Origin: Christensenellaceae bacterium
GTDB taxonomy: Bacteria; Bacillota; Clostridia; Christensenellales; Christensenellaceae
DNA length: 40,600 nt
Direction of reading: 5' to 3'
NCBI GenBank assembly: GCA_017523755.1
Contig: JAFWWA010000043.1
Coordinates: 1-40,600, forward strand
The notes below the pieces were generated by a model. The model had not been told where the DNA came from and did not search any database. It was given only the letters and a program-made list of their open reading frames with translations. Positions 15,764 through 23,743 of this stretch are shown here, in pieces (within the stretch, counting starts at the first letter, position 1; each line of letters begins with the position of its first letter). A program made the translations under genes and the position numbers.

Positions 15764-16588
15764 ATGATGTCAGATAAGATGCAGTGCGCACCGGACAAGG
15801 CCTCAACATATGGAGAGATACAATATGAGAGGAACACGACGGAACTGATAGATGAGATAAAAGCGATCGATGAGAAACTGAAGGTGGACCCGAGACAGAG
15901 CGATCTCTGGATAGAAAAAGGCATCCTTTTAAGAAAAAAGCAGCTGCTTTGCAGGGAAGGAGTGGAGAGCCAGTCGATGGCGCTCACATATGACCCGTTC
16001 AATCCACTGCTTTACAGATACCGCGGACATTACTGCATCAATATAGGCAGGTATGCCGAAGGCGCTGCGGACCTTGAGCTTTCACTGAGGCTGGATCCCG
16101 GCAACTGGGATACATGGTATCACAGCGGTCTTGCGTATTATCTTCTTAAGGATTATGAGCGCGCAAGGAAAGCCTATGAGGGGTGTCTTGAAAGGACAAA
16201 GCCTGAGGATCATGAGCATCTTGCGGCAGTGCTTGACTGGTACTGGCTCACTCTCATGCACTTAGGAGAGGATGAGCTTGCGGCAAAGGCGCTTGAGGTA
16301 ATAGATCCTTCATGGGAAGACGTTTCCGAGAACTTCCAGTATTTCAACAGGCTGCTGGTATACAAGGGAGTGCTCTCTGCCGATGAAGTCGTTAAGGACG
16401 CTGAGACCAGAGGAGATCTCGATTACGCTACCGAAACGTACGGGATATCGTACTGGTATGAGCTTAAGGGAGAAAAGGAAAAGGCTAAGAAGATACTCGA
16501 TGAGATAGAAAGGCGCAGCTTCGACTCATGGAACTGTTTCGCCGTACGGGCAGCTGAGGTCAGGCTCGCTGACTGGAAGGACGAGTAA
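15764..16588 (+). CDS. TPR-repeat protein
   Basis: 274 aa, cytoplasmic (no signal peptide or TM segment). Helical pairs with TPR-like spacing occur from about residue 45 to 165, for example Y-R-G-H-Y-C-I-N-I-G-R-Y-A-E-G-A-A-D-L-E followed by W-Y-H-S-G-L-A-Y-Y-L-L-K-D-Y-E-R-A. The role is probably protein-protein interaction; no catalytic motif is visible. A GGGAGG site precedes ATG 15764 (ATG 15767 also possible). The preceding membrane protein is a plausible partner. A weak terminator follows. Confidence 0.65.
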   Translation: MMSDKMQCAPDKASTYGEIQYERNTTELIDEIKAIDEKLKVDPRQSDLWIEKGILLRKKQLLCREGVESQSMALTYDPFNPLLYRYRGHYCINIGRYAEGAADLELSLRLDPGNWDTWYHSGLAYYLLKDYERARKAYEGCLERTKPEDHEHLAAVLDWYWLTLMHLGEDELAAKALEVIDPSWEDVSENFQYFNRLLVYKGVLSADEVVKDAETRGDLDYATETYGISYWYELKGEKEKAKKILDEIERRSFDSWNCFAVRAAEVRLADWKDE

Positions 16589-16601
16589 TAAAAACTGAAT
16601 G

Positions 16602-16625
16602 AAGGCAATGTCTATTGCTTTAAAG
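16602..16625 (+). terminator. Weak hairpin after the TPR gene
   Basis: 8-bp stem AAGGCAAT (16602-16609), loop GTCT, complement ATTGCTTT (16614-16621) with one G-U pair. There is only a short T run. Confidence 0.4.
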
Positions 16626-16666
16626 CCGATATTTTTACTTTTTACTTCAAACAGGAAACGTCAGGG

Positions 16667-16707
16667 TTGAATGACAGCCCCATGACAGTGTATCATTACA
16701 GTATAAT
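16667..16707 (+). promoter_or_regulatory. Candidate promoter of the aldolase gene
   Basis: TTGAAT (16667-16672), 18 nt, TATCAT (16691-16696). A perfect TATAAT also lies at 16702-16707 but without a good -35 partner. Confidence 0.4.
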
Positions 16708-16730
16708 GAAGATCAGATAAGGAGACAGAA

Positions 16731-17510
16731 ATGAGCAACATTGAGAACTTCAAAAAGAAAATGGCAGACGGAAAGCTCGCTAAGGGCGTATTCGTTTATT
16801 TCGGAGACAGCATCGTGTCAGAGATGACCGGCATGGCGGGATATGATTTCGTGTGGATCGATGCCGAGCACGGACCGCTCGACCGCCAGGAGATCCTATA
16901 CCATATAATAGCCGCAAAGAGCAGCGGGTGCTGTTCGTTCATCCGCATCCCGATAGCTGACCCGGCATACATGAAGGCAATACTCGATATGGGACCGGAC
17001 GGGCTCATATTCCCGTTCACCAACAACAGGGCAGCTGCAGAGCTTGCTGTCAACGGATGCCGTTATCCAAGAGACGGGGGAGTGAGAGGACAGGGACCCC
17101 AGAGAGCTATAAACTACGGCCTTACGGGTGAGATGGATTATATAGAATCATCACGTGACAGGGTGTTCAAGATAATGCAGATAGAGACCGTCGAAGGATA
17201 TGAGAATCTTGACGAGATAATGGACGTCGACGGGGTCGATTCGATATTCATCGGTGCCGCGGATCTTTCCCGCTCTATCGAAGCATTCAATATGAAGGGC
17301 GGAAAGCAGTACGATCTTGACGAGGTATATGACGATATATGTAAAAGAGTAAAGGCAAGGGGCATCCCGCTCGGAGTAGCCTGCGGGACTGACAGGGAAG
17401 ACGTTAAGGTCCTGAAGGAAAAGGGCGTCAACTGGATAGCCTGCAACAATGATATAAGATGTCTGGCCACCAGCCTGAGGGCAGCAATAGAGCCGATCAT
17501 GGATATCTGA
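16731..17510 (+). CDS. HpcH/HpaI family class II aldolase
   Basis: 259 aa, the usual length. These metal-dependent enzymes cleave 2-keto-3-deoxy or 4-hydroxy-2-ketoacids to pyruvate and an aldehyde. Motifs: I-D-A-E-H-G-P-L (E46, H47, catalytic base region), S-F-I-R-I-P near 66-71 (substrate arginine), M-Q-I-E-T-V-E-G near 147-154 (metal glutamate) and I-F-I-G-A-A-D-L-S near 172-180 (metal aspartate). G-V-R-G near 116 also fits. The substrate is not deducible; the gene is monocistronic between a promoter and a strong terminator. AAGGAG precedes the start. Confidence 0.85.
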   Translation: MSNIENFKKKMADGKLAKGVFVYFGDSIVSEMTGMAGYDFVWIDAEHGPLDRQEILYHIIAAKSSGCCSFIRIPIADPAYMKAILDMGPDGLIFPFTNNRAAAELAVNGCRYPRDGGVRGQGPQRAINYGLTGEMDYIESSRDRVFKIMQIETVEGYENLDEIMDVDGVDSIFIGAADLSRSIEAFNMKGGKQYDLDEVYDDICKRVKARGIPLGVACGTDREDVKVLKEKGVNWIACNNDIRCLATSLRAAIEPIMDI

Positions 17511-17531
17511 GGATCCATTGCCGGTAAAAGG

Positions 17532-17563
17532 AAAAGGCTTCTTCTTCGCGGAAGAAGCCTTTT
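17532..17563. terminator. Bidirectional terminator between aldolase and NUDIX genes
   Basis: Perfect 13-bp stem: AAAAGGCTTCTTC (17532-17544), loop TTCGCG, GAAGAAGCCTTTT (17551-17563). It can serve both converging transcripts. Confidence 0.85.
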
Positions 17564-17596
17564 AACTTATGTAAAATGTGATTAGAGTTTAGAAGG

Positions 17597-18088
17597 TCAC
17601 TTAATGGGTATACTGAGCTCTGGGATGAAGCACTGTATCCTGTCAGTTGCAAGCTCATCCTTCCTCATGCTTAAAAGCTCTTCACGGCGCACCCATCTGT
17701 AGGCTGTGGTCTCTCCCTCCTGAAGCACGATCTCATGCTTAGCACAGGATGTGATCAGGAGGTATTCAACAAAGACAGTGTCCCTGTTGCTGAGCCTCCC
17801 CACTTCCTTAAGCTCTGAAGAGACGATCCCGGTCTCTTCAAAAAGCTCGCGCTTCGCACATTGAAGAGGATCCTCCCCTGAGAGCGCGGAACCTCCCGCG
17901 CTGGCCTCCCACATCCCGCCGAAAAGCTTGCCATTGGCTCTCTTCATGAGGAGATATGTTCCGTCGGTATGCTTAACAAGAACATCGCAGACAAGATGGT
18001 GAATTCCCTCAGGGATAGGTTCGCCTCTTACAAGGGTCATCCCCTCGATCTTTTCAAATTTACTGCTGTACGCGTCCCACAGTTCCAT
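17597..18088 (-). CDS. NUDIX hydrolase
   Basis: 163 aa. The NUDIX box is intact in the stretch starting G-S-A-L-S-G-E-D (about residue 66) and ending R-E-L-F-E-E-T-G-I, including the REXXEE metal-binding core. The N-terminal W-D-A-Y segment and the H-H-L-V-C-D-V-L-V strand resemble the IPP-isomerase-like/YfcD branch of the family. It hydrolyses a nucleoside diphosphate linked to another group; the exact substrate is unknown. It follows a membrane-protein gene by 20 nt on the same strand and probably shares its transcript. Confidence 0.85.
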   Translation of the reverse strand: MELWDAYSSKFEKIEGMTLVRGEPIPEGIHHLVCDVLVKHTDGTYLLMKRANGKLFGGMWEASAGGSALSGEDPLQCAKRELFEETGIVSSELKEVGRLSNRDTVFVEYLLITSCAKHEIVLQEGETTAYRWVRREELLSMRKDELATDRIQCFIPELSIPIK

Positions 18089-18108
18089 AGCACAGACTCG
18101 GCTTCAGA

Positions 18109-18816
18109 TCATTTTTCAGCTTTTCTAAGCTGACACTTAGTGTGGAACCAGAGGAAGAGCACCATCAGCGCCTCGCCGAACATGCTTATATAGAACATGA
18201 GGCTCTGTTTCCTGTCGCCCGAGGGATCCCGCCCTATGAACACACCAAGCACCGAGAAAAGGAACATGGAGAAGCCGGCAAGGAACATGTACGGATCCTT
18301 TTTCCTTATCATGAGATATATTCCTGTTCCCATCATGAGGAAGACCGGTATGTAGTTCATCAGTTCTTCCAACATGGCTGCCCACTTAGGAGCACTCTCG
18401 CTCTGGGCGTATCTCGTAACGTCACCTACTGTCCTTGCTTCCGTGGTTATAACTATGCCGGCAGCGGTCCCCAGGATCATTATTACGGCGGTAACTATCC
18501 AGACGATCCTCGTTATCTTTTTATCAAGGGAAAGCGCGTTGGCGCATATCGGGAAGATCAGAGGCACAAGGAGACAGTGGAATATGTATCTGAACTGACT
18601 CAGCGTTTTAAGAAGAGCGCCCTCCTTCATGAATACGCCAAGAGCAAGGATGAGCGAGTCATATAAAAGGCCTATGCATAAAAGACCTATTATGAGAGGT
18701 ATCGTATTGCTCCTGTCCTTAAAGAATTCCCTGAACATCCTTATTATGGTAAAAACATCAGATATGACCATCAGCCACAGCACATACGGCATGGTCGCTA
18801 TAAGAAAGCTCCTCAT
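18109..18816 (-). CDS. Polytopic membrane protein of unknown function
   Basis: 235 aa with about six or seven hydrophobic helices (around residues 5-22, 38-62, 75-95, 103-125, 150-168, 175-193 and 205-225). No transporter or enzyme motif is recognised. The C-terminus, H-T-K-C-Q-L-R-K-A-E-K, is basic and probably cytoplasmic. GGAGG precedes ATG 18816, and an extended -10 element (TGTATAAT) lies about 35 nt upstream on the minus strand. It is co-oriented with the NUDIX gene. Confidence 0.65.
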   Translation of the reverse strand: MRSFLIATMPYVLWLMVISDVFTIIRMFREFFKDRSNTIPLIIGLLCIGLLYDSLILALGVFMKEGALLKTLSQFRYIFHCLLVPLIFPICANALSLDKKITRIVWIVTAVIMILGTAAGIVITTEARTVGDVTRYAQSESAPKWAAMLEELMNYIPVFLMMGTGIYLMIRKKDPYMFLAGFSMFLFSVLGVFIGRDPSGDRKQSLMFYISMFGEALMVLFLWFHTKCQLRKAEK

Positions 18817-18969
18817 ATTATTTTCCTCCGGTTATTCTGTGTTTTTATTATACATCACATGACCTGTGAAATGGCATGTTTTCATTGTGTCTTATCCTCT
18901 TTTTGATTTTCTGTATATATGTGTATGTGTTAAAATCCTTTTATAAGCAGTGAATACAAGAGGTGTATT

Positions 18970-20349
18970 ATGGATAACAGGAAGGAACTTATAATAAAGG
19001 CGGCTGAAAAACACAGACAGCTCACTTTCGATGCCGAGAGATATATCTGGAAGCATCCGCAGACCGGGTATACGGAATGGCTCGCTAACGAGTATCTTAT
19101 AGAAAGGTTCGAGACCCTTGGGTATGAGCTCATAAGGGCGGACCGGGATCCCGGATACGGAAAGATCCCCGGATTCTATACTGATATCAAGACCGGAAGG
19201 CCGGGTCCCACTCTCTGCATAATGGGAGAGCTCGACGCGCTTGACATCGCTAATCATCCGGAATCGGTAAACGGCATGTGCCACTCCTGCGGGCACAACG
19301 CGCAGGCAGCGACAGTGTTAGGGATCGCTGCAGCCCTTAAGGAGCCCGGGATGCTCGACGGTCTGTCGGGTACCATAAGGCTCATGCTCGTTCCTGCGGA
19401 GGAGATGATACAGCTCGCGTTCAGGAACGATCTTATAAAACAGGGTACAGTGAGCTATATGGGAGGCAAGGTCGAATTCATGCACAGAGGGTATTTCGAT
19501 GGCGTCGACCTGGCGATGATGGTCCATCAGAGCTCCGGCGGGGACCGGTATGATTTCGTATGCGGCAGGGGGAACAACGGATGCATGGCAAAGACCATAA
19601 CATATAAGGGAAAGTCCTCACATGCAGGCGGAGCTCCTCATCTCGGCATAAATGCACAGTACGCGGCGACTCTGGGCATACAGGCGTGCAATGACTTAAG
19701 GGAAACGCTTCAGGAGAAGGATCACATACGCTTCCATCCGATACTCAAAGGAGCCAACTGCGCCGTCAACATCATCCCCGATGAGATGGTGATAGAGAGC
19801 TATGTAAGGGGCAGGACGATAGAGGCGATGAAACGCGAGAACGTAAAGTTCAACAGGGCTCTTGCGGGAGCGGCGGCGGCTATAGGTTGCAGGCTCCATA
19901 TAAATGACAAGCCCGGTTATTCTCCGGAGATAGAGGACGGCATGTTCATGGAACTCGTAGAGGATGTGTGCAGGGACCTGGTGGGGGAGGACAGGGTCAA
20001 TTTCGAATATGACAGCTACAGCACCGGTTCTTCCGATTTCGGCGATATCACCTGTGTGATGCCCGGAGTGCAGTTCAGCACGAACGGAGCAACGGGAACG
20101 ATGCACGGTATAGACCTTTATCTTTCAGATCCTGAAAGACTGTGCATGAATGCAGTCAAGGCTCAGCTTTTAGTGGCTGACAGACTACTTAAGGATGGTG
20201 CTGAAAAGGCAAAGGAGATAGTAGCGCAGTATAAGCCCAGATATGCTTCCATAAAGGATTTCTTTGAAGATATCAAAGCCTTCGATATGGATCAGGAGGC
20301 TGTGCTTTACGGCGAGGACGGAAGTATCACTTTAAGATTCACAAAATAA
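18970..20349 (+). CDS. M20 family amidohydrolase, AbgA-like
   Basis: 459 aa. M20D signature: G-E-L-D-A-L (D89), H-S-C-G-H-N-A-Q-A (C107, H109), E144/E145 in V-P-A-E-E-M and a C-terminal histidine in G-T-M-H-G-I-D-L. The lid domain with S-S-H-A-G-G-A-P-H is present. Compared with the gene at 13849, the ligand loops differ (H-Q-S-S-G-G-D-R instead of H-G-N-S-K-N), so they are distinct enzymes. p-Aminobenzoyl-glutamate hydrolase is a heterodimer of two M20D subunits, so pairing with 13849 is possible but speculative since they are 3.7 kb apart. No good -35 box is seen; TAAAAT at 18931 may be a -10. Confidence 0.8.
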   Translation: MDNRKELIIKAAEKHRQLTFDAERYIWKHPQTGYTEWLANEYLIERFETLGYELIRADRDPGYGKIPGFYTDIKTGRPGPTLCIMGELDALDIANHPESVNGMCHSCGHNAQAATVLGIAAALKEPGMLDGLSGTIRLMLVPAEEMIQLAFRNDLIKQGTVSYMGGKVEFMHRGYFDGVDLAMMVHQSSGGDRYDFVCGRGNNGCMAKTITYKGKSSHAGGAPHLGINAQYAATLGIQACNDLRETLQEKDHIRFHPILKGANCAVNIIPDEMVIESYVRGRTIEAMKRENVKFNRALAGAAAAIGCRLHINDKPGYSPEIEDGMFMELVEDVCRDLVGEDRVNFEYDSYSTGSSDFGDITCVMPGVQFSTNGATGTMHGIDLYLSDPERLCMNAVKAQLLVADRLLKDGAEKAKEIVAQYKPRYASIKDFFEDIKAFDMDQEAVLYGEDGSITLRFTK

Positions 20350-20404
20350 AACAGGAACGGTGATACCGTATACTGTATTTGATCTATCTTATTATTTATG
20401 ACTG

Positions 20405-20454
20405 CAAAATCTTTACTTTAATGCATTATCCTTGTGCTAAAAGTAAAGATTTTG
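20405..20454. repeat. 15-bp perfect inverted repeat between convergent genes
   Basis: CAAAATCTTTACTTT (20405-20419), a 20-nt loop, and its exact complement (20440-20454), followed by TGTGTTTT. It is AT-rich and probably acts as a bidirectional terminator. AGTAAAGAT recurs at 20474-20482. Confidence 0.55.
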
Positions 20455-20523
20455 TGTTTTAAACTATATAAACAGTAAAGATATCTTAAAAGCAGACATG
20501 GAGCTCGCCAAAGATACATCATA

Positions 20524-20979
20524 TCAGGTAAGGTTAAGAAGCAGATTATATGAATCGGGTACTTCATCACTTACATATCCCGAGTCTGAAAAGCCATGTT
20601 TTTTATACATCCTTATGGCAGCTTCATCATCTTTCTTCACACATACCTCCACACGGTCGAAACGCCCTTCTTCCCTTAAAGTGTCAAGTATGAGTGAAAG
20701 TGCCCTGGAACCGAATCCTCTTCCCTGATAGCGCTCATCTATCATGAACTGCTGAAGATCATATCCCAGGGGCTCATCGGTGAAATCCCTTACCATAGCG
20801 ACTCCTACCGTCGTATCATCATTCTTTATGACGAAGACCTTTGCGTTAGAATCCCGGTATACATAGCCTCTTGCAAGGATACCCAATGCGGGGGCAAGGA
20901 ATCCCTTCTGGCAGTCTTTTACCTTAAGAGAAGCGACTTCCATCCAGTTTTCCTCTGTTACTTCAGCCAGTCGTATCAT
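20524..20979 (-). CDS. GNAT acetyltransferase, polyamine-acetyltransferase-like
   Basis: 151 aa, a single GNAT domain. The acetyl-CoA binding motif A is D-E-R-Y-Q-G-R-G-F-G-S-R-A-L near 84-97 (Q/R-x-x-G-x-G/A), and the C-terminal A-A-I-R-M-Y-K-K-H-G-F is motif B. The N-terminal T-E-E-N-W-M-E-V and the Q-F-M-I-D-E-R strand resemble Bacillus spermidine/spermine acetyltransferases of the BltD/PaiA type, which is suggestive only. A good promoter lies on the minus strand at 21040-21011, divergent from the hydrolase gene. Confidence 0.8.
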   Translation of the reverse strand: MIRLAEVTEENWMEVASLKVKDCQKGFLAPALGILARGYVYRDSNAKVFVIKNDDTTVGVAMVRDFTDEPLGYDLQQFMIDERYQGRGFGSRALSLILDTLREEGRFDRVEVCVKKDDEAAIRMYKKHGFSDSGYVSDEVPDSYNLLLNLT

Positions 20980-21010
20980 GCTTTTTCTCCTTCTGTCAGC
21001 ATCTACCCAT

Positions 21011-21040
21011 ATTATGCCATCATGTTTTAATAAAGTTCAA
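21011..21040 (-). promoter_or_regulatory. Promoter of the GNAT gene
   Basis: Minus strand: TTGAAC (21040-21035), 18-nt spacer, CATAAT (21016-21011), about 30 nt before ATG 20979. Confidence 0.55.
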
Positions 21041-21046
21041 CCGGCA

Positions 21047-21076
21047 TTGACTAATGATGTATAAAAGGGATATATT
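21047..21076 (+). promoter_or_regulatory. Promoter of the alpha/beta hydrolase gene
   Basis: TTGACT (21047-21052), 18-nt spacer, TATATT (21071-21076). It lies back to back with the GNAT promoter, 6 nt away. Confidence 0.6.
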
Positions 21077-21145
21077 GGTACTAAGAAAAACCACTAAAAC
21101 ATTTCAGCATATGATTCTGTTGTTCAGGAAGGGGATAGGTGACTG

Positions 21146-22039
21146 ATGGAATTATTAACTATCACAGGATCGGACGGATACAAGCTTTCGGCAGCTGTCT
21201 TCAGAGGAAATGATGCGGCTGCGACCGTCCAGATAGTGCACGGAATGGAGGAGCATAAGGAACGCTACTTTGAATTTGCATCTTTTCTGTCTATGAACGG
21301 ATTCAACGTGGTCGTTACAGATCTGAGAGGCCACGGAAGCAGCGCACCGGTCCTTTCGCACATCGCTGACAGGAAAGGAGATGAGCTCCTTATAAATGAC
21401 CAGCAGAAGGTCACGTCATGGATAAAAGAAAACTTCCCCGGACTCCCATTGATACTCTTCGGGCATTCGATGGGGACCATAATTTCGAGGGTGCTTTTGA
21501 AGACCGATTCCAAAGAATATGTCAAGGCCGTTCTTTCGGGATATGTGGCCCCGAATCCGGCGGGTGGTGTCGCCGTTGCGCTGGGGAATACCGTAAAGGC
21601 TTTCAGGGGACCTAAGAGCCATTCGAAGCTTCTTACGACACTTGCCATGGGCCCGTTCGCCAAGGCAGTAAAGGAAAGGAAGACCGATCTCGACTGGCTC
21701 TCATATAATGAGGAGAACGTGAAGGAATATATAGATGACCCGCTCAGCGGTGTCGAATTCAGTACCGGCAGCTATTGCGCTCTTTTCAGCCTTCTTTCGG
21801 GAATGGGGAAGACGGGTGAATACCGGGATGTAAATGCGGATATGCCGATCCTTTTAATATCAGGGATCGATGATCCCTGTACCGGAGGAGAAAAGGGAAG
21901 GGAAGCGAGCAAGGCTCTTCTTGAGAGAGCCGGATTTAGGAACATAACCGTCATCACCTATGAAGGAATGAGGCATGAGATATTACACGAGAATGATAGG
22001 GATCAGGTCATGGGTGATATCCTTGTATTCATGAGATGA
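21146..22039 (+). CDS. Alpha/beta hydrolase, monoacylglycerol-lipase/lysophospholipase-like
   Basis: 297 aa. Nucleophile elbow G-H-S-M-G with S108, oxyanion region V-H-G-M-E-E-H near 31-37, and T-D-L-R-G-H-G-S-S near 58-66, which is characteristic of the YtpA/PldB lysophospholipase group. The acid is probably D in L-I-S-G-I-D-D-P near 237-244, and the histidine lies in G-M-R-H-E-I-L-H near 275. No signal peptide, so it acts in the cytoplasm, most likely on monoacyl lipids or small esters. An SDR gene follows 81 nt later with a hairpin in the gap. Confidence 0.85.
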   Translation: MELLTITGSDGYKLSAAVFRGNDAAATVQIVHGMEEHKERYFEFASFLSMNGFNVVVTDLRGHGSSAPVLSHIADRKGDELLINDQQKVTSWIKENFPGLPLILFGHSMGTIISRVLLKTDSKEYVKAVLSGYVAPNPAGGVAVALGNTVKAFRGPKSHSKLLTTLAMGPFAKAVKERKTDLDWLSYNEENVKEYIDDPLSGVEFSTGSYCALFSLLSGMGKTGEYRDVNADMPILLISGIDDPCTGGEKGREASKALLERAGFRNITVITYEGMRHEILHENDRDQVMGDILVFMR

Positions 22040-22066
22040 TGTATAAGAGATAAAGGTAATGAGAAT

Positions 22067-22102
22067 AGCCCTCCCTTAAGGAACGACTTATACGGGAGGG
22101 CT
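22067..22102 (+). repeat. 9-bp inverted repeat between hydrolase and SDR genes
   Basis: AGCCCTCCC (22067-22075) and GGGAGGGCT (22094-22102) are perfect complements separated by 18 nt, without a T run. It may be an RNA hairpin or an operator just upstream of the SDR ribosome binding site. Confidence 0.45.
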
Positions 22103-22120
22103 CTATATAAAGGAGCGGAA

Positions 22121-22915
22121 ATGAGGACAGCGCTTATAACAGGGGCTGCTGGCGGCATGGGACGGGCCGTGTCGGAAAGGCTTATAAAGGAAGGCTATCG
22201 GGTCTATGGGCTCGACATAAGGGACCCTGAGATCAGGGACGGCATGACGTTTATAAGGACGGATCTTACTGATGAGGGGTCCGTCAGAAAAGCCTTTGAA
22301 ACAGTTTCGGAAATAGAAGAGAAGATAGATCTCATAGTCCTTTGCCAGGGCATATATGATCTCGATTCACTTATAGAGATAGATGAAGAGTCCTTCAAAA
22401 GGATATTCGATGTCAACCTTTTCGCTGCCTTCAGGACGGTACGGGCTTTCCTTCCGCTTATGGATGAAGGGGCAAGAGTGGTCATTATTTCCAGCGAGCT
22501 TGCGGCTATGGATCCCATGCCTTTCACCGGTCTTTATGCCGTTACCAAGACAGCTCTTGAAAAGTATGCCTTCTCGCTCAGGATGGAGATGCAGCTTCTG
22601 GGCAGGCGTGTCTCAGTGGTGAGACCCGGGGCAGTCGATACGGGATTTATCGGAGAGTCTGTCAGACGTCTTGACAGGTTCATGGAAAACACGAAACTCT
22701 TTTCGCCCAATGCCGAAAGGTTCAGGCGAATAGTCGGATCCGTTGAATCAAAGAAGATCCCTCCCGAAAGGATAGCGGACATCGTCCTTAAGGCGGCTGA
22801 GGCAAAACGTCCCAGGTATGTATATAACATAAACAGGAATCCTCTTCTTAAGCTTTACGGTTTGATGCCTGCAAGACTCAAATGCCTGGCGATAAAAAAG
22901 ATCCTTAAAGCCTGA
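22121..22915 (+). CDS. Short-chain dehydrogenase/reductase
   Basis: 264 aa. Classical SDR: cofactor motif T-G-A-A-G-G-M-G at 7-14, catalytic S124/S125 in V-I-I-S-S-E, Y139 and K143 in Y-A-V-T-K, and P-G near 167 (V-R-P-G-A-V-D-T-G). D32 in L-D-I-R-D after the second strand favours NAD(H). The long C-terminal extension resembles 3-oxoacyl or sterol-type SDRs. The substrate is unknown. AAGGAG lies 6 nt upstream of the ATG. Confidence 0.85.
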   Translation: MRTALITGAAGGMGRAVSERLIKEGYRVYGLDIRDPEIRDGMTFIRTDLTDEGSVRKAFETVSEIEEKIDLIVLCQGIYDLDSLIEIDEESFKRIFDVNLFAAFRTVRAFLPLMDEGARVVIISSELAAMDPMPFTGLYAVTKTALEKYAFSLRMEMQLLGRRVSVVRPGAVDTGFIGESVRRLDRFMENTKLFSPNAERFRRIVGSVESKKIPPERIADIVLKAAEAKRPRYVYNINRNPLLKLYGLMPARLKCLAIKKILKA

Positions 22916-22950
22916 GGCGTTAGGGACCTTTAGCGGTCTGATATGATCAT

Positions 22951-22974
22951 GAGGCTTATAAGAGCCTCTTTTTT
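22951..22974 (+). terminator. Intrinsic terminator after the SDR gene
   Basis: GAGGCT (22951-22956), loop TATAAG, AGCCTC (22963-22968), then six T. Confidence 0.8.
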
Positions 22975-22976
22975 GT

Positions 22977-23642
22977 TCAGTCGATTATTATCTCTACCTT
23001 CTTTTTTCTTCTTTCCGGAGCTTTAAGCTTCCCCATGAGCTTATGTATAAGGACTATGAGGATGCCAAGACCTGCTACGGCCTTTATGACTATCCTCCAT
23101 ATCTTCCACCTTTCAAAGTAAAGCCCTAAAAGCCTGTCTATAGCCGTTATCAGAACGGACGCGAGCACTATAATCAGAATGTTCCGGGGCCTAAAGATAT
23201 CCCTTAGCTTTATCCCAGGGAACAGCAGTTTTATAACGAGAATGAAAAGAAGGGCAAGCATTATGATCCCGATAATAAAATGGATCACTGCCTGTACCGC
23301 GGGAATGGCAAAAATGGAGGAGACAAGGACGGAAAGTATCTCTCCGATGCCCCATAGAGGCAGTAGCACGAGAGCGCGGACTAAAAGAGGCTGCCCCATC
23401 ATCCATGCACAGATAGTCTCCCTTACTGTCAGGGGCTCGTATTCATCAGTCTCGACGATGCGTCTCATGCTTTCCGGGCTGTCTTCCACATATATATGGG
23501 CTTCGGGATCGCGGTATGCCTCCTTCGTCGTCAGTTCATGGGGGTCTTTTATGATCCTGTTTACAAGCATGCCCATGCCCATGACCGCAGCCGTAACGCC
23601 TGCACCTATTTTTCTTTTGATCTCAGAAATGCCTTTCTTCAT
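22977..23642 (-). CDS. Membrane protein of unknown function
   Basis: 221 aa. The N-terminus contains a first hydrophobic stretch (about 12-30, G-A-G-V-T-A-A-V-M-G-M-G-M-L) and then a charged soluble segment (30-80, with H-I-Y-V-E-D-S-P-E-S). Four further hydrophobic helices follow (about 85-105, 108-142, 153-170, 182-203), and the C-terminus is a basic K-A-P-E-R-R-K-K-K tail. No family is recognised. It runs opposite to the SDR gene. Confidence 0.55.
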   Translation of the reverse strand: MKKGISEIKRKIGAGVTAAVMGMGMLVNRIIKDPHELTTKEAYRDPEAHIYVEDSPESMRRIVETDEYEPLTVRETICAWMMGQPLLVRALVLLPLWGIGEILSVLVSSIFAIPAVQAVIHFIIGIIMLALLFILVIKLLFPGIKLRDIFRPRNILIIVLASVLITAIDRLLGLYFERWKIWRIVIKAVAGLGILIVLIHKLMGKLKAPERRKKKVEIIID

Positions 23643-23685
23643 GATTAAATCATATCATCTGCCGCTGTTCTTCACAACATGACTG

Positions 23686-23720
23686 AAAGAAGAAAGCCCC
23701 GTGATCCGCTGATCCGGGGC
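23686..23720 (-). terminator. Terminator of the glycosidase-like gene
   Basis: Read on the minus strand, GCCCCG (23720-23715) pairs with CGGGGC (23701-23696), followed by TTTCTTCTTTC. Confidence 0.6.
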
Positions 23721-23743
23721 AGGTGACCGTTTTTATGATGTTG

